Source of the DNA: Chara braunii
Taxonomy: Eukaryota > Streptophyta > Charophyceae > Charales > Characeae
Reading direction: 5' to 3'
Length of the DNA stretch: 29,120 nt
Assembly (NCBI GenBank): GCA_003427395.1
Contig: BFEA01000057.1
Coordinates: 2,204,669 to 2,233,788 of the forward strand
Shown here: piece after piece, positions 10,179-18,744 of the stretch
How the letters are laid out: the number at the start of each line of letters is the position of its first letter
Position numbering within the stretch: position 1 is the stretch's first letter
Position numbers and translations under genes: made by a program
The notes under the pieces: generated by a model
What the model was told of the DNA's origin: nothing
Databases searched by the model: none
Seen by the model: the letters and a program-made list of their open reading frames with translations, nothing else

Positions 10179-11058
10179 TCGGAGGGACCGTTTGGTGCTC
10201 TCTTATGGGAAACAGGGGTCGGGTGCTGGAAAAAAGATGGTGCGGTGGCTGTCGTCTCCAATCTATTCCAAGCTTCCAGCGGACCGGAAATGTCGGTAGA
10301 TGTAAAAGACGGGGTATCGGTTGTCCTCCCGAAGGAAGGAACGTGGACAAACCTAGAACCAGCCTACCAAATTGTAATGCTGGATGAGGAGGACGCGTTC
10401 CTCTGGACAGAGACGATATGGGCTAAGGTCAGTTTGACAAGATTGTCGCCAAGCTTGATGAATTTGGAATTCCGAGGGACAGTGGAATCCTGAGGGTGGG
10501 TCTACTTGTCGCAGGATGGGGACAATGTTATGGTCGTGGACTTGGTACTAAGGACGGCGCCGGACGAATTGTTTAGGAAGGCAGAAAGGGAGGTTGTATG
10601 GATCGCGTGTCAGCGGGCGAAGATGGAAATGGAAAGGGTAGACATAAGAGTGGAACTCGGGGATAGGCGGAGCGTGAGGCAACCCGTCAGAAGAATGAGA
10701 TGTGTACTGCCTCCTTTTTTGGTGAACGCAGTCTTCGGAAACCCGGAGCAGGTTAGTACAGATATGCCAATCCATGACGTACCTCGGGCTATACCAATGC
10801 GTCGGGCAGGACTTCTTCCGGCTGTCGATAGAAATGGGGCCTTTTGAAGGAAACTGGGCAAAGGAACTGGCCGAGATGTTGAACTGCCTTAGCATAGACA
10901 ATATCTTTGTCCCTAGCCCGGTGCATTGGGGGATAGTCTACAGAAATGTGGCAGTAGGGGAGACATTCCTGGAATGGGTGAGAGAATTGTTCTACGAGGA
11001 AAAAGATGACTTCAGTGACGATGGTGAGGGGGATGAGATAAGAGACCGGGATTTCTAA
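10179..11058 (+). pseudogene. Unrecognised coding stretch in the giant element, one stop and one frameshift
   Basis: I do not recognise this protein. From the stop before 10179, one frame reads through LFQASSGPEMSVDVKDG and LPKEGTWTNLEPAYQIVMLD to a TGA at 10491-10493. It then continues in the same frame with GWVYLSQDGDNVMVVDLVL and VLPPFLVNAVFGNP. Near 10760-10800 the coding-like reading moves to another frame: YLGLYQCVGQDFFRLSIEMG, then FEGNWAKELAEMLN and HWGIVYRNVAVGETFLEWV. It ends in an acidic tail (DDFSDDGEGDE) at a stop at 11056-11058. The amino-acid mix is balanced, unlike the surrounding low-complexity frames, and only two lesions separate the pieces. The total would be about 290 residues. 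No RT, integrase, protease, zinc-knuckle or transmembrane motif is visible. It may be a captured host gene, an extra ORF of the element or a diverged gag; I cannot choose. Confidence 0.45.
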
Positions 11059-11304
11059 ATTGGGGAACTTATTTAGGGGAGCTGAGTGGCCGGCACTGTG
11101 CAGGAAAGGAATGATGATTAGAGAACAATTGTTGAAGGACTGCACTTTCAAAGGATGAGAACCAAGGCGACTCAGAAGGGGGGGTAGAAATGCCTATACC
11201 GACGGAAAATGAATGGAGAGGAACTACTTGTGCTTGGGGCGGATTTGAAGTTGCCCCGGAACTATCATATGTCTGGATAGAACGGATTTGGAACCCAATA
11301 AGAG

Positions 11305-11760
11305 AAGAGAAAGGCATGTAAAATTGACTTTGCTTGGGCTTGAAAAAGGCCTGGCAAGATGTCCAGAAGAGAAAGGCATGTAAAATTGACTTTGCTTGGG
11401 CTTGAGAAAGGCCAGGCAAGATGTCAAGAAGATAAAGGCATGTAAAATTGACTTGAGAAAGGTCTGGCAAGATGTCGAGAAGAGAAAGGCATGTAAAATT
11501 GACTTTGCTTAGGCTTGAGAAATGCCTAGCAAGATGTCTAGAAGAGAAAGGCATGTAAAATTGACTTCGCTTGGGCTTGAGAAAGGCCTGGCAAGATATC
11601 CAGAAGAGAAATGCATGTAAAATTGACTTTGCTTTGGCTTAAGAAAGGTCTGGCAAGACGTCCAGAAGAAAGATGCATGTGAAACTTGTTGAGTCTTGAC
11701 GTGAGAAAGGCCTGGCAAGGGAAAGATGCATGAGAAATGGATAGAGCTAAGACTTGAGAA
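11305..11760 (+). repeat. 62-base tandem array, about 7-8 copies
   Basis: The unit contains AAGGCATGTAAAATTGACTT, TGCTTGGGCTTGAGAAAGG and CCTGGCAAGATGTCCAGAAG. Copies begin near 11311, 11373, 11435, 11486, 11548, 11610, 11672 and 11725. Most steps are exactly 62 bases; two short steps (51 and 53) reflect deletions. The period is not a multiple of three, so the Leu/Ser-rich minus-strand frames are artefacts of the repeat. The last unit breaks off at about 11770, and a diverged continuation seems to resume at 16088. Confidence 0.9.
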
Positions 11761-11869
11761 AGGTCTGACCTATGAAACACCCACGGACGCATCCGCGGGG
11801 TTGACCTCGGAAGGCGGCTGTATATACGGCCTCGTCCGCGCCGCGGACGTGAATTTGCCGCATTTTTCC

Positions 11870-12144
11870 TGAATTAAATAATGGGTAAAAAAAAATAAAA
11901 TCCCTATAACCCCATATTTTTTTTTTTGGAAACAGATAAGTTTTTAGAGTTGTAAAAAATAAAAAACAGAAAAGGTGGAGAAGAGAAATTCAAAAAAAAA
12001 AAATTCTTGGGGGGCGGGAATTTTTGGTTGGCATTTCTTTGTATTCTTCTTTTTACGGTTTTTTTTTTTCCCTGACGAAATAATCGAGGAATGAAAAAAA
12101 TATATATATATATTTTTTTTCGGGGCCTTTTAATATTTGTGTGT

Positions 12145-12154
<10 letters not shown>
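11870..12154. other. AT-rich low-complexity stretch, no gene
   Basis: The stretch holds several A and T runs of 8-13 bases, a TATATATATATA tract near 12101-12112, and no open frame of note. It lies inside the probable insertion. Confidence 0.7.

Positions 12155-12194
<40 letters not shown>
12154..12194 (+). repeat. (GT)n microsatellite, about 20 units
   Basis: An uninterrupted GT run of 41 bases. Confidence 0.95.
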
Positions 12195-12195
<1 letters not shown>

Positions 12196-12439
12196 AGACA
12201 ATAGTCATATATGACGTGTGTACGTAGAAAAGAAATTAAACAAGGATGTGTGAGGTATGTGAGATCCTTAGGAAAAAACTGCGGAGATCCGCTGTCTCTC
12301 CATCTGCATTCTATGAGTTTTACGAGCCTGTCTATTTGTCAGAGAATTGCTACCGTAACTTAGGTAGATGGATCGGGCAATAGTAGGTGTGCCTTGCTTT
12401 TACTGTAGGAAATGCGGGGTTAAGCAGTCGAGAGCATAT

Positions 12440-13446
12440 GACTAAGGAGCGTTCGATAGATGTATGCACGTGTACAGGCAAGGTAACGCGGGATGGTAGA
12501 TACATGCATCTTGCCCTAGGATTGGATTAATGCACCTTGGTTGCGCTCTGTCACAACCCCCGTATACACTTTTCCTAAAGCAGATGGGGTAGGAGGATTC
12601 GCAAAGGATCTTGCGAGCGTCGGTAGCTGGAGGCATCGTGAGAACCCGAAGCTGCAAATGCTCGTAGCTTGCTTCCCCGGAGAAAAGAAAAGAAAAGAAA
12701 AGAAAAGAAAAAACGAAGAAAACAAAGAAAACGAAAAACGAAAAAACAGAAAGACGAAAAGGAGAACCGAAGCATTACGTTTGTCCGATTGTCCAAAAAG
12801 GCCATCCATGGATAACCAGGAAACATTGACCAATATCCGACAGTTGAGAGCGTACGAAAGGAAGAGGGTGATAGAGTAGAGGTCTTTTCGTTGGATGCAT
12901 ACATGTGAGAAGTAATAAGGGATGATAGATCAATGCTTCTTACCCTTAGGTAAGACAACTGCGCCACGGCTGCGGACTATCCACGTGTAAGCTTCTAAGG
13001 CGAGTAGGGTACATGGGGCTGCACGGGATCCTTCATAAATCGAAGCGCGGAGACGAGCATCGGTAGCTAGAGGTGTTGTGAGAACCTGAAGCTGCAGTTG
13101 CTCGTAAGCTGCTCCGTCGGAGAGGACAAAAGGAAAATCGAGAAGAAAAGAAAAAAGGAATACCGGAGCAATAAGCACATATGAAAGAGCCATTGTCAAA
13201 AAATCTTTTTCTAAAAAAATTGTGCGTGTGTATCTTTTGATTTACAAATTAACAAGCATATTTACTGTAAGAGAGGTAGCGAGGGACAGTAGATAAGTGC
13301 ATCCTGTCCTTGGATCAGACTAATGCAATTAGCTACGGTCCTTCGTTTTCCTCGTAAAAACATACTCCGAAAGGAACGAAAAGAATTCGGAGCATCACAT
13401 TTGCCCTGGCGTATGAGAGAATTATCCATGGATTACCACAAATTAT
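12440..13446 (+). repeat. Diverged tandem repeat, three copies of about 360-430 bases
   Basis: Related blocks recur. GGGATGGTAGATACATGCAT at about 12489 returns as GGGATGATAGATCAATGC at about 12919 and as GGGACAGTAGATAAGTGCAT at about 13283. Each is followed by a CTTGCCCT/CTTACCCT/CTGTCCTT stretch and ends in a version of ATCCATGGATAACCA (12804, 13427). GTCGGTAGCTGGAGGCAT at about 12619 recurs as ATCGGTAGCTAGAGGTGT at about 13058. A-rich (AAAAG)n runs lie between. No protein-coding reading is shared by the copies. Confidence 0.6.
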
Positions 13447-13448
13447 GA

Positions 13449-13451
<3 letters not shown>

Positions 13452-13480
<29 letters not shown>
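13452..13480 (+). repeat. Poly-A run, 29 bases
   Basis: Uninterrupted A tract followed by GGAAAAA repeats to about 13528. It is not linked to a retroposon body that I can recognise. Confidence 0.95.
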
Positions 13481-13482
<2 letters not shown>

Positions 13483-14123
13483 AAAAAAAAAGGAAAAAGG
13501 GAAAAAGGAAAAAGAAAAAAGAAAAAACGAAGGGAGGATCGTAAGAGGGATAGGGGAGTGGTGAGGGAAGAAATACACCATGTGATGAGGAGATGAAGAG
13601 GCAAGCCACACATGTATAAAAAATCCAAATCCCGAGAAAGAACCTCTTAATTGGTCGTTGAGCTGAAGAAAATCCAAGTTTTACCAACGGGACAGCATGC
13701 GAGAATTGGCGAAAGCAAGAGATGACCAGCTGCTTCCCGAGAGGCGAATCCACGTAATGTGGGAATAAGCCCCGACAGCCAAGGGAGGGTAGTGGCGATC
13801 CCTGAAGTGCTTTTCTGCCGCTAGCCACTAATGCACGGCTTCATCAGAGGGTTTTACCCTGCTTCGTTACAGACATTTCGGAAGCGGGAGCGGGGGAGAT
13901 GGCGGCGGAAGCGTTTGCAGATGGTGTAGAAAGGCAAGGAGGGCGAGAAAAGCATGGACTACGAAGTGGACCCAGCTATGGTGGATCTGCTGATCGGCAA
14001 TCCCGAGGATGCGGGATAACCCTCTGCTCCTCCGCTCTTCTACACGCAAACGCTCTCACGCTCTCTTTGCAACGCATCGATCCTTAGGAATAGCAGGCAC
14101 CCATAGTACATCACTACGGTCGC

Positions 14124-14513
14124 TTATCCATCTTCATGCACTCTTCTTTCCTCGCGGCGCTTGGCTTTTTCAGCTCTCTGCATGGCACTGGTTATACGCG
14201 CTTTGTTTGCCTTCCCTTGTGATCTCGCACGTTTCTTTCTTTTGAAGCTGCTGGCGCTGCTTACTATGGCGCTGCAAAAGGAAGATACGGAAGGTAGAGT
14301 TGCGCTTGTTGTTGAAGTCTCAACCTTTGTATTGCTGACCTTCATTGCTCTGCTGCCGTAGTCCGCAAACACCGCAGTCCTTGAAGCCGTCACCGAAAAC
14401 TCCGTGCGATGCAATCGTAACCGCGCAGCACTGAAAAGGTCGTCCGTCCATCCTTGGGCTAATAGTGCGCATGCGCAGTGAAAAGAGGATGGGAGACGGC
14501 GGCGGTTCCCCAA
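14124..14513 (-). CDS. Possible exon or gene fragment, Ser/Thr-rich then basic (unrecognised)
   Basis: An open minus-strand stretch whose second half has a coherent composition: KVSNTKVETSTTSATLPSVS, then a strongly basic segment FKRKKRARSQGKANKARI and a Lys/Arg/Glu-rich helix QRAEKAKRREERRVHEDG before the stop. The basic part could be a nuclear localisation or nucleic-acid-binding tail. No family is recognised. It lies about 370 bases downstream (on this strand) of another coding-like stretch (14886-15110), so both may be exons of one decayed gene inside the insertion. It could equally be chance. Confidence 0.3.
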   Translation of the reverse strand: MGNRRRLPSSFHCACALLAQGWTDDLFSAARLRLHRTEFSVTASRTAVFADYGSRAMKVSNTKVETSTTSATLPSVSSFCSAIVSSASSFKRKKRARSQGKANKARITSAMQRAEKAKRREERRVHEDG

Positions 14514-14566
14514 CCTAAAATAGTTCTACGATCGGCCAGGGTTCTACTAGAGTGTGACAATGTCTG

Positions 14567-14735
14567 GAAAGAAGAAAAAAAGAAAAAAAGAAAAAAAAAC
14601 AAAGGAAAGGAAGAAAGAAAGAGTAAAAAAAGGACTAGAAACAGGGACAAAGGAAAGAGAAGAAGGGAAACAGACAAAAGAAAAAAGAAAAAAAAAAAAC
14701 AGGGCAAAAAAAAGGAAAAAAAGAGAGAAGGAAGG
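14567..14735 (+). repeat. Purine-rich (A/G) low-complexity tract
   Basis: Almost pure A and G with runs such as AAGAAAAAAAGAAAAAAAG. The Lys/Arg-rich and Phe-rich open frames read from it on both strands are artefacts of composition. Confidence 0.9.
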
Positions 14736-14851
14736 TAATAAGACCGAGCTCCCGAAAAGAAAAAACAAAAAAATGTCTATAAGACGGTTGTCCGTTGGTA
14801 TTCATCAGTTCTTCACAAGCTTCTTTTCGAAAAAAAGAAAAGAAAAGAAAG

Positions 14852-14887
<36 letters not shown>
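14852..14887 (+). repeat. Poly-A run, 36 bases
   Basis: Uninterrupted A tract preceded by (AAAAG)n. It directly abuts the coding-like minus-strand stretch at 14888. Confidence 0.95.
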
Positions 14888-14891
<4 letters not shown>

Positions 14892-15110
14892 CAGGCATAT
14901 CCACGGTCCATGCTGCTAACCCTAGTGTTTGTACTTTGGCTGTTGCGTGTGCTTCAGTCTTCTCGTAATCCGATAATGCTTCGGCCTGGATAGTTTCAAG
15001 CGAAACCCATAACCGCCTCTGAGCAACGGGGGGTTGCCCTTTATGCGGTGCTTGCGAAATTACAAAGCTTGTGTGTGTGCCAAAACCAAACTGCGGATTG
15101 CAGGGCATCA
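14888..15110 (-). CDS. Possible exon fragment (unrecognised)
   Basis: The minus-strand reading includes QFGFGTHTSFVISQAPHKG, QRRLWVSLETIQAEALSDYE and KTEAHATAKVQTLGLAAWTV, then MPED, before running into the poly-A tract (read as Phe). Composition is protein-like and distinct from the neighbouring simple repeats. An AG that could serve as a splice acceptor lies near 15096. I do not recognise the family. It is probably a fragment of a gene carried or broken by repeat expansion. Confidence 0.3.
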
Positions 15111-15217
15111 GGAAATATACAGTTTCATACTTACTTTTTCCTTTGTTTCGTTTTGTTTTTTTTCTATTCGCAGCTTGTCCCTTCCTGTTCGTCTCACCCC
15201 TCTGTTGATTCCTGTAT

Positions 15218-15676
15218 GCGCGTGTGTGTGTGTGTGTGTGCGTGTGTGTGTGTGCGTTGCCGCCGCTGCGCCTTCGCCCGCGCGCGAGACTACCATCTGT
15301 GAGTGTGTGTGCGTGTGTGTGTGTGTGCGCGCGTGGTGGGTGGTGGGGGGGTGGGGCGACCCTTCCCCCACCACTCAATCAATCAATCAATCATTCAATC
15401 AACAAAAAAAAAAAAGCTATATCGAATGAATCTTCCGCTAGAACATGGAAATATACAATACTGCGTGTATGTGTGTGTGTGTGTGGGCCTGTTTGGGATG
15501 GGGGGGCGACTCTGCCCCCACCAATCAATCAATCAATCAATCATTCAATCAACGAAAAAAAATAAAATAAAAAATCGAATGAATCTTCCGCTAGAACATG
15601 AAAATATACAATCCTACGTATGTGTGTGTGTGTGTGTGTGTGCGCCTGTGGAGCCAATCAATCAATCAATCAATCA
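15218..15676 (+). repeat. 153-base minisatellite of (GT)n and (AATC)n tracts running into the gap
   Basis: The block of AATCAATCAATC, an A run, TCGAATGAATCTTCCGCTAG and a (GT)n run recurs with a period of about 153 bases (marker at 15422 and 15575). A third copy is cut by the run of N at 15677. Open frames of alternating Cys/Val and of repeated Asn-Gln-Ser are artefacts. Confidence 0.85.
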
Positions 15677-15967
15677 NNNNNNNNNNNNNNNNNNNNNNNN
15701 NNNNNNNNNNNNNNNNNNNNNNNNNNNNNNNNNNNNNNNNNNNNNNNNNNNNNNNNNNNNNNNNNNNNNNNNNNNNNNNNNNNNNNNNNNNNNNNNNNNN
15801 NNNNNNNNNNNNNNNNNNNNNNNNNNNNNNNNNNNNNNNNNNNNNNNNNNNNNNNNNNNNNNNNNNNNNNNNNNNNNNNNNNNNNNNNNNNNNNNNNNNN
15901 NNNNNNNNNNNNNNNNNNNNNNNNNNNNNNNNNNNNNNNNNNNNNNNNNNNNNNNNNNNNNNNNNNN
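15677..15967. other. Assembly gap, 291 N
   Basis: Undetermined bases. The gap begins inside an (AATC)n microsatellite, so its true length is probably unknown. Confidence 1.
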
Positions 15968-16086
15968 CCCCCCTCCCCAATGGCCGCCATGCGGCCGCGC
16001 GGCCGCGCGGACACGTCCGCGGGGTTGCGGCCTAGGCCGCGACCGCGGACTTGTCCACGGATGGCCGCCGCCGAGGGGGATTCGTA
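15968..16086. other. GC-rich palindromic block
   Basis: Nested palindromes: GCGGCCGCGCGGCCGCGC, GCGGACACGTCCGC and GCGGCCTAGGCCGC. The long imperfect palindrome centred on CCTAGG near 16034 has arms matching GTCCGCGG...GCGGCCT. It resembles the left boundary at 11781-11800 and probably marks the right end of the insertion. Confidence 0.6.
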
Positions 16087-16300
16087 GGGCCTGGCAAAAC
16101 AACTAGAAAGGAATGCGTGAGCATGAGATCGAGAAAAGGGTGGCAAAAGGCATGGGTTGCACGGGCCAAGAGGCATTGAGGGTGGCAGAAGCCGGAAAGG
16201 GGGCATGATCGGCACATGATGGTAGGTAAATCAGTCAAGGGCATTAGGGATGGCAAGGCTCAGGGGAGGAACATGGGTAGCAGAGGCGAGGGACAAGCTG

Positions 16301-16625
16301 GCTTGATGTACTACGAGTGATAGCAGAGGCGAGGGACAAAAGGGCTTGATGTACTACGAGTGATGAACGAGACGAAAAGTCTGATATGCTACGAGTGATG
16401 AATGAGTTGAAAAAAGGGTTGATGTTCGAAGGGTGATGAATGAGACAAGAAGGCTTGATGTTCTAAGGGTGATGAATGAGACGAAAGGTGCCAAAAGAAG
16501 GTTTGATGTTCTAAGGGTGATGAATTAGACAAGAAGGTTTGATGTTGAAAGGGCGATGAATGAGACGAAAGGTGCCAAAAAAGGGTTTGATGTTCTAAGG
16601 GTGATGAATGAGACGAGAGAAGCCT
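16301..16625 (+). repeat. 36/48-base tandem array
   Basis: TTGATGT(T/A)CTA(A/C)... units recur with starts near 16303, 16346, 16383, 16419, 16455, 16503, 16539 and 16587. The steps are mostly 36 bases; some are 48 because of an added 12-base block GAAAGGTGCCAA. All later steps are multiples of 12, so on the minus strand the array stays in frame as SHSSPLEHQTF-type repeats (open frame 16742-16389). No evidence of a real protein beyond that. Confidence 0.85.
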
Positions 16626-16837
16626 GAAAGAACTTTCAAAAACAGAACTTGGCCCTCCACACACCCCTCCTTGCCCCAAGGAGCGGAGGCTGGAAGAGAA
16701 CCTGGGAGAAGAACAAGGAAAAGATAAAAAGGACCCTGACAAACTAACTACCCATCACATCCCACCCCCTCTCCTCCATCTATCCCTCCAGACCCTCCTA
16801 CCGACAGAAGACTGGTGCGCGATGAGGACATCGCGAA

Positions 16838-16850
16838 TGAGTGGGGGGAA
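16838..16850 (+). other. Polypurine tract of the giant element
   Basis: TGAGTGGGGGGAA stands two bases before the TGTCGGGACC start of the 3' LTR. This is the expected place for the plus-strand primer of reverse transcription. It is missing in front of the 5' LTR, where host (gag) sequence is found instead. Confidence 0.7.
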
Positions 16851-17435
16851 TGTGTCGGGACCTGTGCATCCCGAATAACACCCCGACACTCGAGAGCCTG
16901 TATATAGCCAAGTTGTGCACGACAGAGAAATTCGGAGAAAGGAGACAAGAGAGAGAGAGAAAAGAAAAAGGATTAGGACGGACTGCAGGAAGGAATGATG
17001 CCCTGGGCTAAATACCGCAGGGAGAAAGAATTGGCAACGACAAGCAAGTAGTGACAGGACATGGGCACATAGGGGCATAACCTGAGGCCAGGAGGGCCAT
17101 TAGAAGTCGGCATGACAAGGACCCAAGGGGCCATTAACTTAGCCAGCGCGGCACGGCGGATGACAAGAGAATAGGGAAGCCGAGAGATGGACGGCCCTAG
17201 TGGCCACGGGACACTAGAGAATAAGGGCCCAATATGGGGGCCGCCTATGACAACTAACGGAAACCACGGATTGGAGGCCCCGCGGCCGGAGAAACCGGCA
17301 CGCGCAGGGCCCGAGAAAAGACAAGGGAAAGAGGCCACCATAGGGCGGTAGACGCCAAAAGAACAATGGGACACCTTGAGGAAAGGCACCAGGGACCACG
17401 TGAGACTAAGTAAAAATAATGGTATCGGGGACAAA

Positions 17436-17645
17436 GTGTCGGGGACCAGCGGTGGGACAAAGTGTCGGGGACCATCGGTGGGACGAAGTGTCGAGGACCA
17501 TCGACGGGACAGTGTCAGGGACCATCGGTGGGACAAAGTGTCGGGGACCACTGGCGGAACAAAGTGTCGGGGACCACCGACGGGATAAAGTGTCGGGGAC
17601 CACCAGCGGGACAAAGTGTCGGGGACCACCGACGGGACAAGTGGC
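17436..17645 (+). repeat. 26-base tandem array in the 3' LTR, about 8 copies
   Basis: It has the same unit as 3887-4075 (GTGTCGGGGACCA...GGGACAAA). Copy number and point changes differ between the two LTRs, as expected for an array evolving by slippage. One unit is shortened to 23 bases. Confidence 0.9.
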
Positions 17646-17752
17646 GGGGACACGAAAAGGTCTCAAGAGAAACGGCGGAGCGGCATCTGGGGAAAACAAT
17701 TAAAACAAGATGCACCGTCAATATCGAGATCTTGACGGCCAAAAATATTAGC

Positions 17753-17776
17753 ACCACTAGTGCAAGCACTAGTGGT
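17753..17776. other. Perfect CACTAGTG dyad, 3' LTR module A
   Basis: ACCACTAGTGC and GCACTAGTGGT are perfect 11-base arms around a two-base centre AA. Confidence 0.85.
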
Positions 17777-17999
17777 ACCAAACGGGAAGGCCAAAATGAA
17801 AAGAAAAAGTAAAGAAACATAAAGTGGGAGGCATGGGAGCATTCGAAAAATCTCGGATCAGCCTCCATCAAGAAAATGAAGTCAAAAGAAACTTCATGTA
17901 AAAAATAGGCCTCCGGGAGAAAATCGGAGTAGGAGGGGCTACTGTGTGAGAGAAATAGAGGTAAAAGGAAGCTCCCATGGGCATGAGGAAACCATTATT

Positions 18000-18023
18000 G
18001 CAGTCCGAGATATAACGGACTGC
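18000..18023. other. Perfect GCAGTCCG hairpin, 3' LTR
   Basis: The arms GCAGTCCG and CGGACTGC match exactly around loop AGATATAA, 24 bases in all. It recurs at 18559-18582 (loop AGTTACAA, exact arms) and 18721-18744 (loop AGAAATAA, one arm change). Confidence 0.85.
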
Positions 18024-18395
18024 ACCATGGGCATAGGGAGGGCCGAAACTAAGAGGAAGGGCTTAGAAAAGGGCCTTAACGACCACTTGACACTGGGCAT
18101 GCTAAAAAAAGAAAGAAAAGAAAATAAAAATGTGGGAGAACAAGACAAAAAGAGTGAGAGGGAGTGAGTGAGTTGTCCGTCAGTAGTAACTGCCACAAGT
18201 AGGGACTGGCAGGTCCCTACTGTCCAAGAAAGGAGGAAAAAGAAAAGAAAAGAAAAAAGAAAAAAAACTTAACGGTAAAAAACGACCACTTGGGGAGATG
18301 CATCCGTGACCAGATACATTCTCGAATATGGCGGTTGCAAAGGGCATTGATTTTCTCTTGATTTTGCAGAGAAAATAAAAAAAAATCAAGGGCCC

Positions 18396-18744
18396 ATGCA
18401 ACCGAGATACAACGGATTGCATGGGGGAAGAGAAACACATGTTTTAGGTGCATCCGGAGGCAATATTGAGTCCGGATGCACTTGAAAGTTTGTCGTTTCT
18501 TTGTCCTTCAGTTTTGGGCTAGTTGTGGGGTAATGGGGCTAGGACATTAACCCCCATTGCAGTCCGAGTTACAACGGACTGCATGTGGAAGAGAAAACGC
18601 ATGTTTTAGGTGCATCCGGAACCAATATTGAGCCCGGATGCACTTGAAAATTGAGCGCTTCATTTTCTTTCAGCTTGGGGTAAGTTGTGGGGCTATGGGA
18701 CTAGGAAAATAACCACAGTTGCAGTTCGAGAAATAACGGACTGC
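18396..18744 (+). repeat. 162-base tandem block with paired hairpins, 3' LTR
   Basis: Hairpins at 18396-18422, 18559-18582 and 18721-18744 are spaced about 162 bases. In between, GTGCATCCGG and CCGGATGCAC form perfect 10-base arms at 18448-18481 and again at 18610-18643. Here both long hairpins are intact, unlike the 5' LTR where one arm is mutated. Confidence 0.85.

Larger units (their letters stand above)
11781..16086. mobile_element. Probable insertion with GC-rich palindromic ends, splitting the 62-base array
   Basis: The 62-base array stops at about 11770. After 16087 the sequence GGCCTGGCAAAACAACTAGA, then AAGGAATGCGTGA, resembles the array unit again. The boundary sequences are similar GC-rich blocks: CCACGGACGCATCCGCGGGG at 11781, and near 16040-16062 its approximate reverse complement (19 of 30 positions by eye, mostly transitions otherwise). 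The right end is itself a large imperfect palindrome centred on GCGGCCTAGGCCGC (16027-16040). This suggests a DNA-transposon-like or other mobile insert of about 4.3 kb, containing a gap. No transposase is recognised and no clean target duplication is visible. Confidence 0.4.

Noticed and set aside
11069-11792. Leu/Ser-rich repeat protein on the minus strand
   Set aside because: It comes from the 62-base tandem array; frames change between units.
13954-14019. Short plus-strand ORF starting MDYEVDPAMVDLL
   Set aside because: Only 21 codons before a stop, with no clear continuation or splice support, although the composition is protein-like.
13452-14887. Poly-A runs as tails of LINE or SINE retroposons
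   Set aside because: They are embedded in (AAAAG)n low-complexity DNA, with no body, internal promoter or target duplication seen.
14547-14919. Lys-rich and Phe-rich proteins over the purine tract
   Set aside because: Low-complexity translation of A/G or T/C runs on both strands.
15224-16215. Cys/Val-repeat, Asn-Gln-Ser-repeat and X-containing proteins around the gap
   Set aside because: Translations of (GT)n, (AATC)n and N.
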